Origin: Neurospora tetraspora | Taxonomy: Eukaryota > Ascomycota > Sordariomycetes > Sordariales > Sordariaceae | Assembly (NCBI RefSeq): GCF_033439725.1 | Contig: NW_026944388.1 | Span: 2,046,001 to 2,110,000 of the forward strand | Direction: 5' to 3' | DNA length: 64,000 nt | The notes under the pieces: model-generated | Database searches by the model: none | What the model was told of the DNA's origin: nothing | What the model saw: only the letters and a program-made list of their open reading frames with translations | Position numbers and translations under genes: made by a program | Shown here: in pieces, positions 24,795 to 36,040 of the stretch | Layout of the letters: each line of letters opens with the position of its first letter | Numbering within the stretch: the first letter of the stretch is position 1

Positions 24795-25517
24795 ATGTCG
24801 TCCGAAAAAGCGCCGTCTACCTCCGACCTCTTCGAGGTTGCCTCGCAAGATAAGCACCTGCAGAACAAGCTACGCATCGTCCGTATCCTGGACAGCGTCC
24901 AAACGGCCATCACTCTCCTGGGCCTCCTAATGGGCCTCACCGTCCTCGGTGTCTCCGCCAACACACTCTCTGTTTACAACTACACCAAGCCTCTACCGGG
25001 ATCTTTCCTCTCCCTCTGGCCTCAGGAGTTCAACATCCAACCAGCCGTGGCCCTAGTTGCCTGCAGCGCCATCATCACTGTCCTCCACATGGTTGCTTTG
25101 GTTTTTGCCAAGGTGCAATTTGTATGTTGTATCCCTTTTCCCACACCCACTCTTGTAGAAGAAACTAACATGCCATCATAGCTCCGCACAGCCTCAATCG
25201 TCCAAGTCTCTCTATCCTTCGCCCTTCCCTTCATCTCCCTCGTCGCCGCTCTCATCGCCGTCATATTCTTCTACTCCGTCAACGCCTCCGACTCCGTCGA
25301 CACCTTCTTGTCCTGGACCTGCCGGTGGCGGGCGGTTCCCATGTGGACGCAGCCTAACTGGGGGACTCTGTGCAAGCAGAGCAAGGCGGGTATCTACCTG
25401 TCCATCCTGCTGATCCCCGTGGAAGCGGGTGCGCTGGCGTTGAGCGGGTGGTTGCTCAAGGAGAGGAACTATGTGGAGAGATATGTTAATGCTAGGAAGA
25501 GTCCTGCTCTCTCTTAG
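24795..25517 (+). CDS. Four-helix membrane protein, fungal, function unknown, 220 aa
   Basis: Exons 24795-25121 and 25182-25517; the 60-nt intron runs GTATGT to ATAG with AACTAACA. The protein has four strong membrane helices, at about residues 37-58, 78-102, 114-137 and 189-208. A soluble loop of about 35 residues with CRWRAVPMWTQPNWG and a second Cys lies between helices 3 and 4. A short hydrophilic N-terminus and a Lys/Arg-rich C-terminus suggest both ends are cytosolic. The layout resembles the MARVEL-like or fungal tetraspan proteins of the plasma membrane, but I recognise no specific family. The start has good context (CACCATGTC). Confidence 0.85.
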
Positions 25518-26363
25518 GAGAGTTGTGTTGGATAACAGAGAGGATGGAAGGTAAAAGGTTGACGATGTTGATGAATGGTACTGTAATATTATGTTATTAA
25601 TCTGATGGTCAAGGTATGGGTTGGGATAGTCTGGTTACGAACGGTTACGGATCAAGGGTTTAATGGGCAGGTTGGGTTTGATGGAAAAGGAAGGCATCGG
25701 AAATCTGTGAATCAATACGAACATGCTCAACAGTAATCATTATGGGTTGGAAAGCTTCGAGTGTCAACTCTGAGTCCTCGAAGATCGGGGATGCATGTGG
25801 TACTGCATGCGTAACATACAGGTATTGCATCAAGCTGCGGTGTAAGTAACGGAGGTTATCGCACTGTGCAGGCTTTACCACTCACTGGGAAAACATTACA
25901 ATAGTGTTCGATCTCAAATCAAACCTTTGAGAATTGAATCTGTGATGCATCATCGCTAAGATAGTTATCGTGATGAGCGATTGCCAAGTTTAAGTTCTAT
26001 GGTGTAACGTTGAGTGATATAACCTCCTGTCCAAGTCCACACACAGTAAACTTACGATAGCCAAACACTGGACGCATACAAGAAATCACTCGAATCTTTG
26101 ACCACTCATACCGCAAGTACTCAGTCGTAAGAGATTTACTAAACCTGGCTGAGAGAAGCTGCATATGCAAGGCGGCTTTAGTGCATATGAGGCATCAATC
26201 CAATAGGGTTATCCCATTTTCCTAACTAAGGCCTTTGAGTATTAGCGGTACTTACAGACTCCTCACTTCCACTTTGGAACATTTCTCTACACTACAGGCC
26301 CCCCCTTAACCACCACTCGCCCGCATCGTCCCTCACAACGGCAACGCCGTTATTGTCTTCAGG
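25518..26363. other. Intergenic upstream of THI6
   Basis: No gene. I checked for a TPP riboswitch, because such elements control other fungal thiamine genes, but did not find the conserved CTGAGA and AACCTGAT blocks in the right arrangement. Confidence 0.5.
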
Positions 26364-28345
26364 ATGGACCGGGACAGCGTCAACTATGCCGTCTACCTAG
26401 TAACGGACTCGACCCCCGCCATCCTCGGCGACCGAGATCTCTGCGAGGTCGTCGAGGCCTCGGTCAGGGGTGGCACCACTATCGTCCAGCTCCGCGATAA
26501 GACGAGCGATACGGGGGACATGATTGCCATGGGCAAGAAGCTGCACGCCATCACCAAGCAGTACAACGTCCCGCTGCTCATCAACGATCGCATCGACGTT
26601 GCTCTGGCTGTTGGGTGCGAGGGTGTTCACATTGGGCAGGATGATATGGGTTAGTTTCTCATCGTCAGCTTCTCACCTGGATATGCCCAAAGAGGAAGTG
26701 AAGAGGAAGCTAACTTCATTACACAGAACTATCCACCGCAAGACGGCTCCTCGGCCCCGACGCCATCATCGGAGTCACGGTCAGCACCAGAGAGGAAGCC
26801 ATGGTGGCCTGCAAAGGCGGCGCGGATTACCTTGGCATTGGCACCGTCTATGCCACTCCAACGTGAGTAGAGAGAAAGAAGCTTTTCCACATGTCACCGT
26901 CGTCACCTCATCATCAATCATGTCGAGGCCGAGCTTACATACCGCCATGCTTTCGATGCTAATCGCATACATGTATGTATACAGAAAAACCAACACCAAG
27001 AACATCATCGGCGCCGCCGGCGTCCGCAACATCCTCCAAACCATGGCGGATGCCGGCTACGACCACGTCAAGACCGTCTGTATCGGTGGCATCAACGCCG
27101 AGAACCTCCAGCGGATCGTGTACCAGAGTGAGGCCCCGAGCAAGAAGCTTGATGGCGTCGCGGTGGTGAGCGCCCTCGTGGCTGCTCCGGACCCGGAAGC
27201 GGCGGCAAAGAACCTGGTCGGCTTGTTCAACTCGCTGCCGCCTTTTGTGAGGGAGCCACCAAACCCGAGAGCTGAGATGGTGGGGGAAATCCTTGAGCTT
27301 GTGCCGGAGGTGGTGCTGGAGGTTGCTAGGAAGAAGCCTCTTTCACATAATATGACGAATTTGGTAAGGACAATTCCGTGTGTGCCCTTGGAAACTATCT
27401 CATGGCACTTTTACTAATTGGGTCGTTCGTTGTATGCATAGGTGGTGCAAAACTTTGCAGCCAACGTCGCTCTCGCCATTGGGGCATCGCCCATCATGTC
27501 CAACTACGCTGAAGAAGCCTTCGACTTGTGCAAGCTAGGGGGCGCACTAGTCGTCAACATGGGCACCGTTGACCCAGACGGGCTGCAGAACTACCTGAAG
27601 GCTTTGCGGGCGTACAACTCGGTGGGTCAACCAGTTGTGTACGATCCAGTCGGGTAAGCAAGCATTCATTGATTTCCCTTCCGTGTCTTCTTCCACGAAA
27701 ACTGAAGGACGATTGTCTTGCCATTGACGCCTCTAAAACACCGACCGGCTAACACATCACCTCCTTCCCAGAGCCGGCGCCACCACCCTCCGCCGCGCCA
27801 CCGTCAAGACCATCCTCTCCCACGGCTACCTCGACGTAATCAAAGGCAACGAAGGCGAGATCCGCACCGTCTACGGCATCGACGGACACGACACGGTCCA
27901 GCAGCGGGGCGTCGACTCCTCTTCGGAGCTCGACGTCTCCCAAAAGGCCGAACTCGTCCGCAACCTTGCCTTGCGCGAGAAGAACGTGGTGGTCATGACG
28001 GGCGAGGCCGATTACATCAGCGACGGGCAACACACGTTCCGCATCGACAACGGGCACGTCTACCTGGAGATGGTTACCGGCACGGGCTGTGTTTTGGGGA
28101 CCGTCATCTCGGCCTTCGTGACGGCTTATCCAAATGATAAGTTGGTGGCTACGGTGGCGGCGCTGATGCACTTTGAGATTGCGGCGGAGAGGGCGGCTGA
28201 ACGAAGGGATGTCCAGGGCCCGGGAACGTTTGTGCCGGCGTTTTTGGATGAGTTGTTCAAGATTAGGAGGGAGACGGGGGAGGGGAAGTTGGGGTGGTTG
28301 AAGAGTGCTAAGCTTGCGTGCCTAGGTACTTACTTTAATAAGTGA
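26364..28345 (+). CDS. thi6: THI6: thiamine-phosphate synthase / hydroxyethylthiazole kinase, 528 aa
   Basis: Exons 26364-26649, 26727-26862, 26985-27363, 27442-27653 and 27772-28345. The N-terminal half is thiamine-phosphate pyrophosphorylase: VQLRDK, NDRIDVALAVG, HIGQDD and the GIGTVYATPTK loop (split by an intron), with CIGGI later. It joins the thiazole and pyrimidine moieties into thiamine monophosphate. The C-terminal half is 4-methyl-5-hydroxyethylthiazole kinase: MTNLVVQNFAANV, DPVGAGAT, and VTGTGCVLGT with the catalytic Cys and P-loop-like Gly residues. The two-domain fusion is the usual fungal THI6 arrangement and length. All five exons join in frame with standard signals. The enzyme is cytosolic. 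No thiamine-responsive element was recognised upstream. Confidence 0.95.
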
Positions 28346-28792
28346 TGTGGGAGGCAGAGAGAGGTGTTGGGACGGAATAAGAGGCAGCTCGGATGGAAAA
28401 TATGAATCACGTTGAAATAGGAAGTATGCTTGAGGGTATCTGAAGATCAGATCCATTAATGCCAAGTCTTGATCGATGCTGTCTGCTCGTTCGTTCGGTG
28501 ACGCTACAGCGAGCTCCGGATGCGGGGTTACATCGGCATGTCCTCGGCTACCTACCCGCTACTTTAGAGCGACCTCCTCCCGCATATCATATCCCCCGGA
28601 ACTCGGTACCCCTCGCCCATCCCCGCCTGCCTGTGATCAAACATGAGTGTGTCCCTGGCCGCAAGACCCTCCTTGTCTTTGTTATATAGGAGCATAACTC
28701 CTAAATCACTTTACAGACACTCAACCATTGCGGTATCTACCTCAGCAATTTCCCACAATCTACCCTTTTCGCAAACACGACGTTCATCCATC

Positions 28793-29726
28793 ATGACCCA
28801 CCCAGCTCCGCAGAGAGGCTTCGGTATGTTCCTATATGGCAGCTTGTCCTAAAGGCCCTCCCAGAATGTCTCTTCACTCTTCATTTCTAAACTTCATCAA
28901 TGGAAACTAACTACTCCTCCATCTTACCCAGAAAAGCCAGCTCTCTTGTACGTCTCCATCCACTCCCCTCTTCCAAATTCCAATTCTTCCGCTAACCCCA
29001 TTCTCTTTTCTCAGTGTCTGTGACATCCAAGAGAAATTCCGCACCGCCATCCACGAGTTCGACAAAGTGTAAGTCACCCTTATATCATCCCATCCCATCC
29101 CATCCCACCCACCCTCCACTCCAACAACCATCCATCTCACTTACACCACCCCTTTCCCCACACCCAGCGTCTCAACAACCACCAAACTCCTCCGCTTCGC
29201 CCACGTCCTCCGCATCCCCATCTACATAACCACCCAAACCCGCGCCAAGCTCGGCGAGACCGTCTCCGAGCTCCAACCCTTCCTCACCACCGAAAACGAC
29301 AACAAACCGCACCCCCTCGTCGCCGCCGACCTCGACAAAACCCTCTTCGGGATGTACACCCCCTCTCTCGCCTCCTTATTCTCCTCCTCGCCCTCCATCA
29401 TTCCCACGCACATAGCTCTGGTGGGGATCGAATCGCACATCTGCGTCACGCAGACTTGCTTGGCTTTGCTGAAGAAACATCCCGAGACGAAAATCTACGT
29501 GATTGCGGATGGGGTTTCTAGTTGTAATAAAGAAGAGATTCCCGTGGCGCTGGCGAGGCTGAGGCAGGAAGGGGTGACGGTTACGACGAGCGAGGGGTGG
29601 ATGTATGAGTGCATGGGGGATGCGGGGATTCCGGAGTTTAGGGAGGTGGTGAGGATTGTGAAGGAGACGGGGGAGGGGACGAGGGAGGCGTTGAGGGCGT
29701 TGGGGCCTTTGGGGGCGAAGATTTAG
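28793..29726 (+). CDS. Isochorismatase-like cysteine hydrolase, 219 aa
   Basis: Exons 28793-28823, 28932-28947 (16 nt), 29015-29068 and 29168-29726. Joined, they give PALFVCDIQEKF with the catalytic Asp, then IYITTQTRAKLG, a Lys in the middle of the domain, and GIESHICVTQT with the nucleophilic Cys. That is the Asp-Lys-Cys triad of the isochorismatase/nicotinamidase superfamily. The length is typical of the ISOC1/2 and yeast Mar-type group, whose physiological substrates are mostly unknown. An in-frame ATG at 28643 would add 50 residues without any Asp or Glu, like a mitochondrial presequence. I chose 28793 because a TATA-like motif (28682-28687) lies between the two ATGs. Confidence 0.85.
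29086..29108 (+). repeat. CATCC microsatellite in an intron
   Basis: About four tandem copies of a CCATC pentamer inside the third intron of the isochorismatase-like gene, just after the donor site. Confidence 0.8.
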
Positions 29727-30047
29727 TTCTAGGGGGGTGGTGGGTGGCGGGTGATGAGGAGGGAATGGGACTCATCGGGATGTTAGTGTTGTCAGTAGTT
29801 TCCCTGGCAACCAACAGGGGTTTTGGTAGGAGAAAGTTGGTGAAACATATGTAATGGCTTGTGAAATTAAACATACGGTCTTTCACACAAAGAAGTCAAA
29901 TACTCTGTCCCATTTTCCCATTCCCAAAGGTTTAACGCCATACGGCCCCAATAGTTCGCCAAAGGAGGAAATAGAGAAAAGAAAGAAGACTCATCAGCGA
30001 TGTCCTGATCGACAACAAACGAAAACAGATTGAAAAGGGGGTTAGGC
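29727..30047. other. Short convergent intergenic region
   Basis: Holds the 3' ends of the isochorismatase-like gene (+) and the DENN-type gene (-). I see nothing else. Confidence 0.6.
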
Positions 30048-32301
30048 TTAACAAACCTTCAACCCACAAACTTCAACACCCTTATTCTCCACGTACGCCC
30101 TCCTCCTAAAGTACCTCTTTGTCAACTCGCTCACAAAATCCGCGTCACTCTTGCTCCACACGTCCAGGCCCATGTGTGCCAGCGCTTCGCTATCGACTCT
30201 TACCCACCCCTGCAAACTGCCTTCGTACTCCGCTTCTTCTTCTTCTTCTTCGCCTTCACCCTCACGACGACTTCCCTGAATTCCGGACTGCTCTTGACCA
30301 TATAGCAATCCAGTCTGATCGTCGTCATCGTTATAATCATCCCTGTACTCCTCCTCACCGACCGCATTAGGGTCGATATCGAGGTCAAGCAGATCATCAT
30401 CGTCCGCACTGTTGACGAGGTCTGCCAAAACAGAGAGCATGGATGTCGTCAGACGATGGAAGTAGGCAATAATAGCCAGCTCAATGCGGGCTTGCTCGTC
30501 ATCGGATGTCTCCTGTGCTCCGTCTCGCTGGGCGGTGAGTGACAAGACTGATTCCATTATACCCCTCTCTCCGATGTTGTTGCCGGTTGAAGAGGCAGCG
30601 CCGAAACTTGTCTTCCTAGGTGTGCGTCCGGTCATCTTTGGGGTGTTGCCTGTAAGATCGGCAAGCAAAGCGCTGTCGTGCGCTAACTCGTCTACCTCGT
30701 CACTGTGGCCTTGCTCGCCTGCTGATGCCCACCATATGAACCCGGAGTATGCTAGCGCCGCCCACGTAGTCGGCTCCACGACTCTCTCGGCGTCATCGTC
30801 TGAATTGGCTCGTGTCTGCGGAGGTGTTTGAGATGTTGCAGTGCCCGGTCGAGCGGTCTCGGTTGGTCTGGAAAGGGAGATTGTCGGCGTTCTGTTGGGT
30901 GCAAGAGGTGTTGATACCGACCGCTGTCCTGTTCTGTCAGATAATGGACTGCGAGGAATGTGGGGTGTCGTCATTGATGTTGGGTCAATCCGAGCAAGGC
31001 TCATTTTCAGCCACTTGAACCTCCTCAGATCTCGTTGTGTCGCCTTCACTGGCACGCCCTTGGGACACTCGACAGTTGGCCACATGCGCTCCTTGGCGTT
31101 GCCCGAGTGTGGTGGCGGTAATGTAATAAGCATATCCCATAGACTATCCTTGATGGTGAGGATGGTGTCCGTTGTACAAGCAACCCATCCAGATCCTGCC
31201 TCCTCCGCAGCAATGCTAGACGCAAAGTCATTGTCGGTTTCATGGTTGTCGCCTCTGAAATGACGCTTCATTGCCGCGTGGTGCTCTAGAAGGTACCCAA
31301 TATCGTGAACACCAATGTTGAACAGCGGCCGTAGACGTTGGGTCGATGCTGCAGGATCCACCAAATCGGAGACTGACAAAGAGATGTTGGATAAGACAGA
31401 GAGATCGTACACTAGCAAAGTATGTAAGCAAAATTTTCCAGCAGGTACCCAAAGTTCCACATAACGTACCGAAATTACAGGCTTCGTGTACAGGAGCATG
31501 AGTAGAAATTAGTATACGCTTGCGTAATAGAGCAGCACGGTGAATAGGAAAGATAAGGGGTCCAAAGGTGTCAAGAAGCGAAGTTAAACTCCAAGCAGGG
31601 TGGTAAGGTGAGAGTCTGTGAGATGAGGACATCAAGACGGTGCCGTCTGATTCGGACCTGTTCCTCGAGTGGCCTTTTGCGGGACCGGGACGGCCCCCCT
31701 TGTAGCTCAGGGCGGGCGAGTCCAGCGCGGCTTCGGCCAGTGGCGGCGGGTGAGCGCCATCCCGTATCCCATTCTGGGCCCAGTAGTCCTCCAGCAGATG
31801 TGTCTGTTGACGGTCGACAACAAGCTTGCTATATGTCGGGATCCAGTGTTAGCGCCTGATGTTGAAAGCCAAAGCACACAGCACCGTCGTTTACCTAGCA
31901 ATATCCTTGAGCCGGTCGGCATGGCGCCATGACCTCCCCAGTCGTCCATATGCCAATGGAACCAAAACACCAACAGCAATCATACGGGCATGGCGGTTTT
32001 CCTCCTCGTCCGTCCTGGCGTTGACGAAGGCGCTCAAGCCAGCATGTCCCCCCTCGTGGACAAAGTAAACCAAGTCGTCGGTGACGGTGTGAAGGCCGGA
32101 GGGCAGACTCTTGTACTCAACAACGCCATCGAGTTCCAGCCCGGGCACTGCTTGTTTCCATACAATGGTATATCCAGCCTTGACATCGAAGTCGATCAGA
32201 AACAGGGCCGATATGGGAGGCAGGTCGGGAAGGACAGCCGAGGCCGAAGGTTGGGGCAATCGCACGGAGAGGGACGGTTGTCCCCGTCGGTAGGCGGCCA
32301 T
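30048..32301 (-). CDS. DENN-type protein of the LCHN/DENND11 family, 709 aa
   Basis: Exons 32301-31895, 31828-31470 and 31411-30048. The first intron has the branch point GCTAAC; both junctions keep frame (DIA|SKL and CNF|VYDL). The N-terminal longin-like part has ALFLIDFDVKAGYTIVWKQ, EYKSLPSG, LVYFVHEG and ARMIAVGVLVPLAYGRLGR, the pattern of LCHN/DENND11 and its fungal relatives. The middle region has APVHEACNFVYDLSVLSNIS. A Ser/Thr/Pro-rich segment, the motif TWAALAYSGFIWWASAGE (about residue 485) and a very acidic stretch of Asp and Glu near the C-terminus follow. DENN proteins usually act as exchange factors for Rab GTPases in vesicle traffic; the partner Rab here is unknown. Confidence 0.85.
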
Positions 32302-34046
32302 GGCGGCTGTCTGGCAATTGGAGGTAGGGCTGTGTCGGCGGTCTTGTGGAAGACGGATGGTTGATTATCGCAGTCGCATGTGCTGGACTGAGACCATGAT
32401 ATCATGTGGACCCCCCACCAAGTGACCAGATACCTAGTTGGTCCTGGGTTAGGTTGCAGTGGTGGTAGTGGTCAATCGCAATCGCAGTTGTTTGACACGT
32501 GAGGTTATCGTGTTATATGTTGTATGGCAAAGGTGTTACTGGATAGAATTCCGCCGGTGAAAATGGATACAAGCGGCGACGGGAGTGATATGCGGTCGGC
32601 GGCGGTGTTGAAGTCGGGGGTTGAAACGCCGGGGCGGTCGCTGTTTGTTAGTTAGGTGGTTGTCTAGGCAGTGACCGACTGTGAGACCGCGACCGTGACG
32701 GTAAGGGGAACAGTGGAGGACTGGCGGGCCGCAGGAACGGAAATGATCTGATGCGGGCATGGCGGAAAGAACACCAGGAGAGCGAGGGGAGCATCTGTAT
32801 CAAACTTACAATACACCGCCCCTACACCCGTAATTCTCGTATTGGTGTAACGCCTTGCCTGCCAAAACAGTACGTATCATACTAACCCAATTGATCAGAT
32901 TGGGCGCGGTCGAGCACCTGAAGAAGGATTGGCCTGGCCAAATCTGGGGCACCACTGGTACCTGCCTGGCATCATGTCATCAGATCCCCAAAGATTTGTT
33001 GAACGCCTAACTCCGCTCGTAGTGACACTAACACACGCAAACGCTAACATGTGAAGACAACCTCGTCCTCAGTCTGGTAGGTTGGATGGAGGGTTGGCCC
33101 TGTGGCAGCTGATCGAGTGTAATAGAACTGGTGTTGATTAGAGTGTTGGTTCAGCCGTTGCAAAGAACAAAGTCTTCAATGTACTTATACGGCTGATCAA
33201 AGAGATTCCAAGGGGTTCTGAAGAGAAAAAATTAGCCTCAACAGACACGGTCCCGGCTTGACAGGGACCAACCTCGGAAGCTGTGACGACAGTGCACAAG
33301 ACGGAAATTCTGTGGGGATTTTAGCATGAGGAACCAATCAAAACAGCATGAACGGCAGTCATCCCACGGTTCAGGTTCATTCGGGAACCCCACACTCTTG
33401 GAATCATCCCATCGGGTACGTCGTTCATTTGTTGCTTCTGCTTCTGCTTCTGCCTCTGCTTCTGCTTCTGCGTCTTGTTGCTTGTGCCGTGTGTCCAGCC
33501 TCTCCCGTGCCGTCGTCTTGTATCTCTTTTGTCGGTGAAGGTGAATACACATCACAATCACCCACAAGACATATCCCAACTGAAACCACCTCTTACTGTG
33601 TACACCAGATCCTGTGTCACGCCAGCTACGCCAGCCTTTTCCTCTCCTCTCCCACCAGCACCAAAGTCCTTGATCCTTTTCTCCCAACAACATTTTGCTT
33701 CCAACGCTGCAAGGCTAGGATTTCTGCACACTTTGCGCCGCTGTAAGTCTGCTCACTAGCTGTTGTTACTTCTGCTTGTGCCTTCCCGTCGTGCTTCAGA
33801 AGCAGACCATAGTCTCGTCTTTCTCCAAAACTAACCACTTAAACCATTGACCCAGGCTCAGATTCTACCACCCCCGAACCTGTCCGGCGCCCCCGTCTTG
33901 CCTGCGTCATACTTCCAACCACACGCGAGGTACCGATCTTCCGCAGGGCAGACCCCGTTTTAGCCGCATCCCAGACGCCCTTCCGAGTCCCACTTGCGGA
34001 ATAAAAACATACCTCTAGGACCATTGGGTGTCTAGTCACCGCTGTC
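32302..34046. other. Divergent intergenic region, DENN-type gene and SLC1
   Basis: 1.7 kb without a supported gene. A frame on the minus strand (33238-33693) contains an Ala/Glu run that only reflects the CTTCTG microsatellite. Otherwise this is promoter and leader DNA for two oppositely transcribed genes. Confidence 0.5.
33434..33473 (+). repeat. CTTCTG microsatellite
   Basis: About six tandem copies of CTTCTG with one CCTCTG variant, in the leader region upstream of SLC1. It explains the Glu-Ala repeat in the overlapping minus-strand frame. Confidence 0.85.
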
Positions 34047-35049
34047 ATGGCCAGTCTTCTCTACTACCCGGTCTACTTTCTCGAAGGCTGCGTCGTCCTC
34101 ACCATCGGCTTCTACATGTTGTCCCTCGTCCTCCCCAAGGCGGCCTTCGTGGCCCGCTCGCTCGCCAGCTACCTCTCGCTGCTCCTCTGCGCCGGTTTCG
34201 GCGTCTTCACCTCCATCGCCTTCTCCCTGCTCGGCCACGGCCAGAGCGCGCAATGGGCCGTCGGCCGCTCCTTCAAGTACGTCATGGCGCTGACCACGGG
34301 CGTCCGCTTCAAGATCGAGGACCCCAAGAACATCCTCGGCAAGACCCGCCCCGCCGTCTTCATCGGCAACCACCAGACCGAGCTCGACGTGCTCATGCTA
34401 GGCTGCATGTTCCCCAAGTACTGCTCCGTGACGGCCAAGAGCTCGCTGCGCAAGACCCCCTTCCTCGGCTGGTTCATGTCCCTGTCCGGTTCCATCTTCA
34501 TCGATCGCGCTAGCAAGACCGACGCGCGCGCCGCTATGGCCGGCGCCGCCAACCAGATCCAGAAGAAGCAGCAGAGCGTTTACATGTTCCCCGAGGGAAC
34601 CAGGAGCTACTCCAAGGAGCCCGAGCTGTTGCCCTTCAAGAAGGGCGCGTTCCACTTGGCTGTTCAGGCTCAGGTCCCTATTGTGCCGGTTGTCGTTGCC
34701 AACTATAGCCACATCCTTAACGTGAAGGACCTGGTCTTTAACGCCGGAGTTGTTCCTATCAAGGGTAAGCATTGGCCTCAGCCACTCTTTCTTTCTCTCT
34801 CCCTTCCCTTATGCTGCCCAGACACTAACCACCCAATCTCCCCCATTAGTCCTCGACCCCATCGACACCACCGGCCTCACCACCGCCGACGTCGACGAGC
34901 TCTGCAAGAACACGCGCGACCTCATGCTCAAGGAACTCATCGCCCTCACCGCCAAGGCCCGTGGCCAGTCCGTGTCCGAAGTCACCGGGGCCAACAACCA
35001 CCCGAGCGTGGCCAAGACGTCCGGAACCGACATGAAGGTTGCCGCCTAA
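34047..35049 (+). CDS. slc1: 1-acyl-sn-glycerol-3-phosphate acyltransferase (SLC1), 305 aa
   Basis: Exons 34047-34764 and 34850-35049; the 85-nt intron carries ACTAAC. Two hydrophobic N-terminal segments (about residues 5-30 and 38-62) precede the PlsC domain. The catalytic HX4D motif is NHQTELD (His109, Asp114), and the substrate-binding motif FPEGTRS starts at residue 181. The enzyme turns lysophosphatidic acid into phosphatidic acid at the ER, the precursor of phospholipids and triacylglycerol. Length and motif spacing agree with the yeast Slc1 and AGPAT1/2 group. The exon 2 tail is hydrophilic and ends in a Lys-containing stretch, without a classical retrieval signal. Confidence 0.94.
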
Positions 35050-36040
35050 ACTACTGAACAACTTATACAATTTTCGGTTGTGGCATGATTTGGAAACAGC
35101 AGCAGCGAGGCCGATTCCGAGAAGGAGACTAGCGGCGAATCTGCTCCAACAAGCTAGCGAAGAGCCGTTTCGCTGCGAAGCAAGACGGCGGAAGAAGCCC
35201 AGGACGGCGTTGGAAAGCTACCAGTTAGCCTGCGAGGCTGAGCTGAACTGGGATTAGTACCTATCCCCCAATAGAGCGTGGGGAGAGGAAGAAGAGGAGG
35301 ATCGAAGAAGAGGACAGAAAAAGTGGAGCCGAGCATTGCATATTTAGCGGATCATTGTCCATGGCTCAGAACTACCACATTTGGATTTGCGCGGAGCCGA
35401 GGAGTTATGGGTAGGGAGAGAGGAAAAAAGAAGGAAAAGGATGCCGCTGCGAGAAGGGGGGAATAAAGCTATAATCATACAAAGACAGAGTTACTAGAAC
35501 TAGACTAGCGTACCTTTTTATAAAGGATGGGATACACAGTTACTAGGTCATACCTCTCTTAATCCTTTCTCGTGGTTGGATTGGTGGACGGGTGGTTTGG
35601 GTTCGTTGGGTGGCGGACGATCTGACAAGAAGTGGAAGGGGGGCTGATGGGAAGGAAGAGAGAAACTGAGAGGAATTCGAAAAGGAACTGAATAGAGGTA
35701 TGATACCCCATATGGTTGCGTTGCGTTGCGTTGCGCCACATAGCATTTATGTCAAGGGTTCTTCCCTAATACGCTGACAAGATATTTTTAAGTATGTACA
35801 CAAAACTTGTAAAAGCCTAGCCAGCCCAGCAGTTGTGGCCACCAGGCTGTCCCAACTAATAGTGATGAAATTTTGTCTTTCGCTGTATAAGCCACCTCGT
35901 CACTTTTAAGGAAGCTACTACACACCCACCCTATCCTGCCAACCAACCAACCGATACACCCATTCTTAAGAATAGAAAAAAAGAAAGGTCACAAAACATG
36001 AAGAAGAACGACAAGCGAGGAGAGACCCAAAAAGCTAAAC
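35050..36040. other. Convergent intergenic region, SLC1 and SEC63
   Basis: About 1 kb between two gene ends. No coding region is supported. It contains a GTTGC repeat at 35715-35735 and purine-rich sequence at 35270-35460. Confidence 0.55.
35715..35735 (+). repeat. GTTGC pentanucleotide microsatellite
   Basis: Four tandem GTTGC units in the SLC1-SEC63 convergent region. Confidence 0.85.

Noticed and set aside
25518-26363. TPP riboswitch upstream of THI6
   Set aside because: Partial similarity (CTGGCTGAGAG near 26145) only; the other conserved blocks and their spacing are missing, and there is no intron with the usual arrangement.
33238-33693. 151-codon minus-strand frame with Glu-Ala repeats
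   Set aside because: The repeat is only the complement of the CTTCTG microsatellite, and the rest has no family features.
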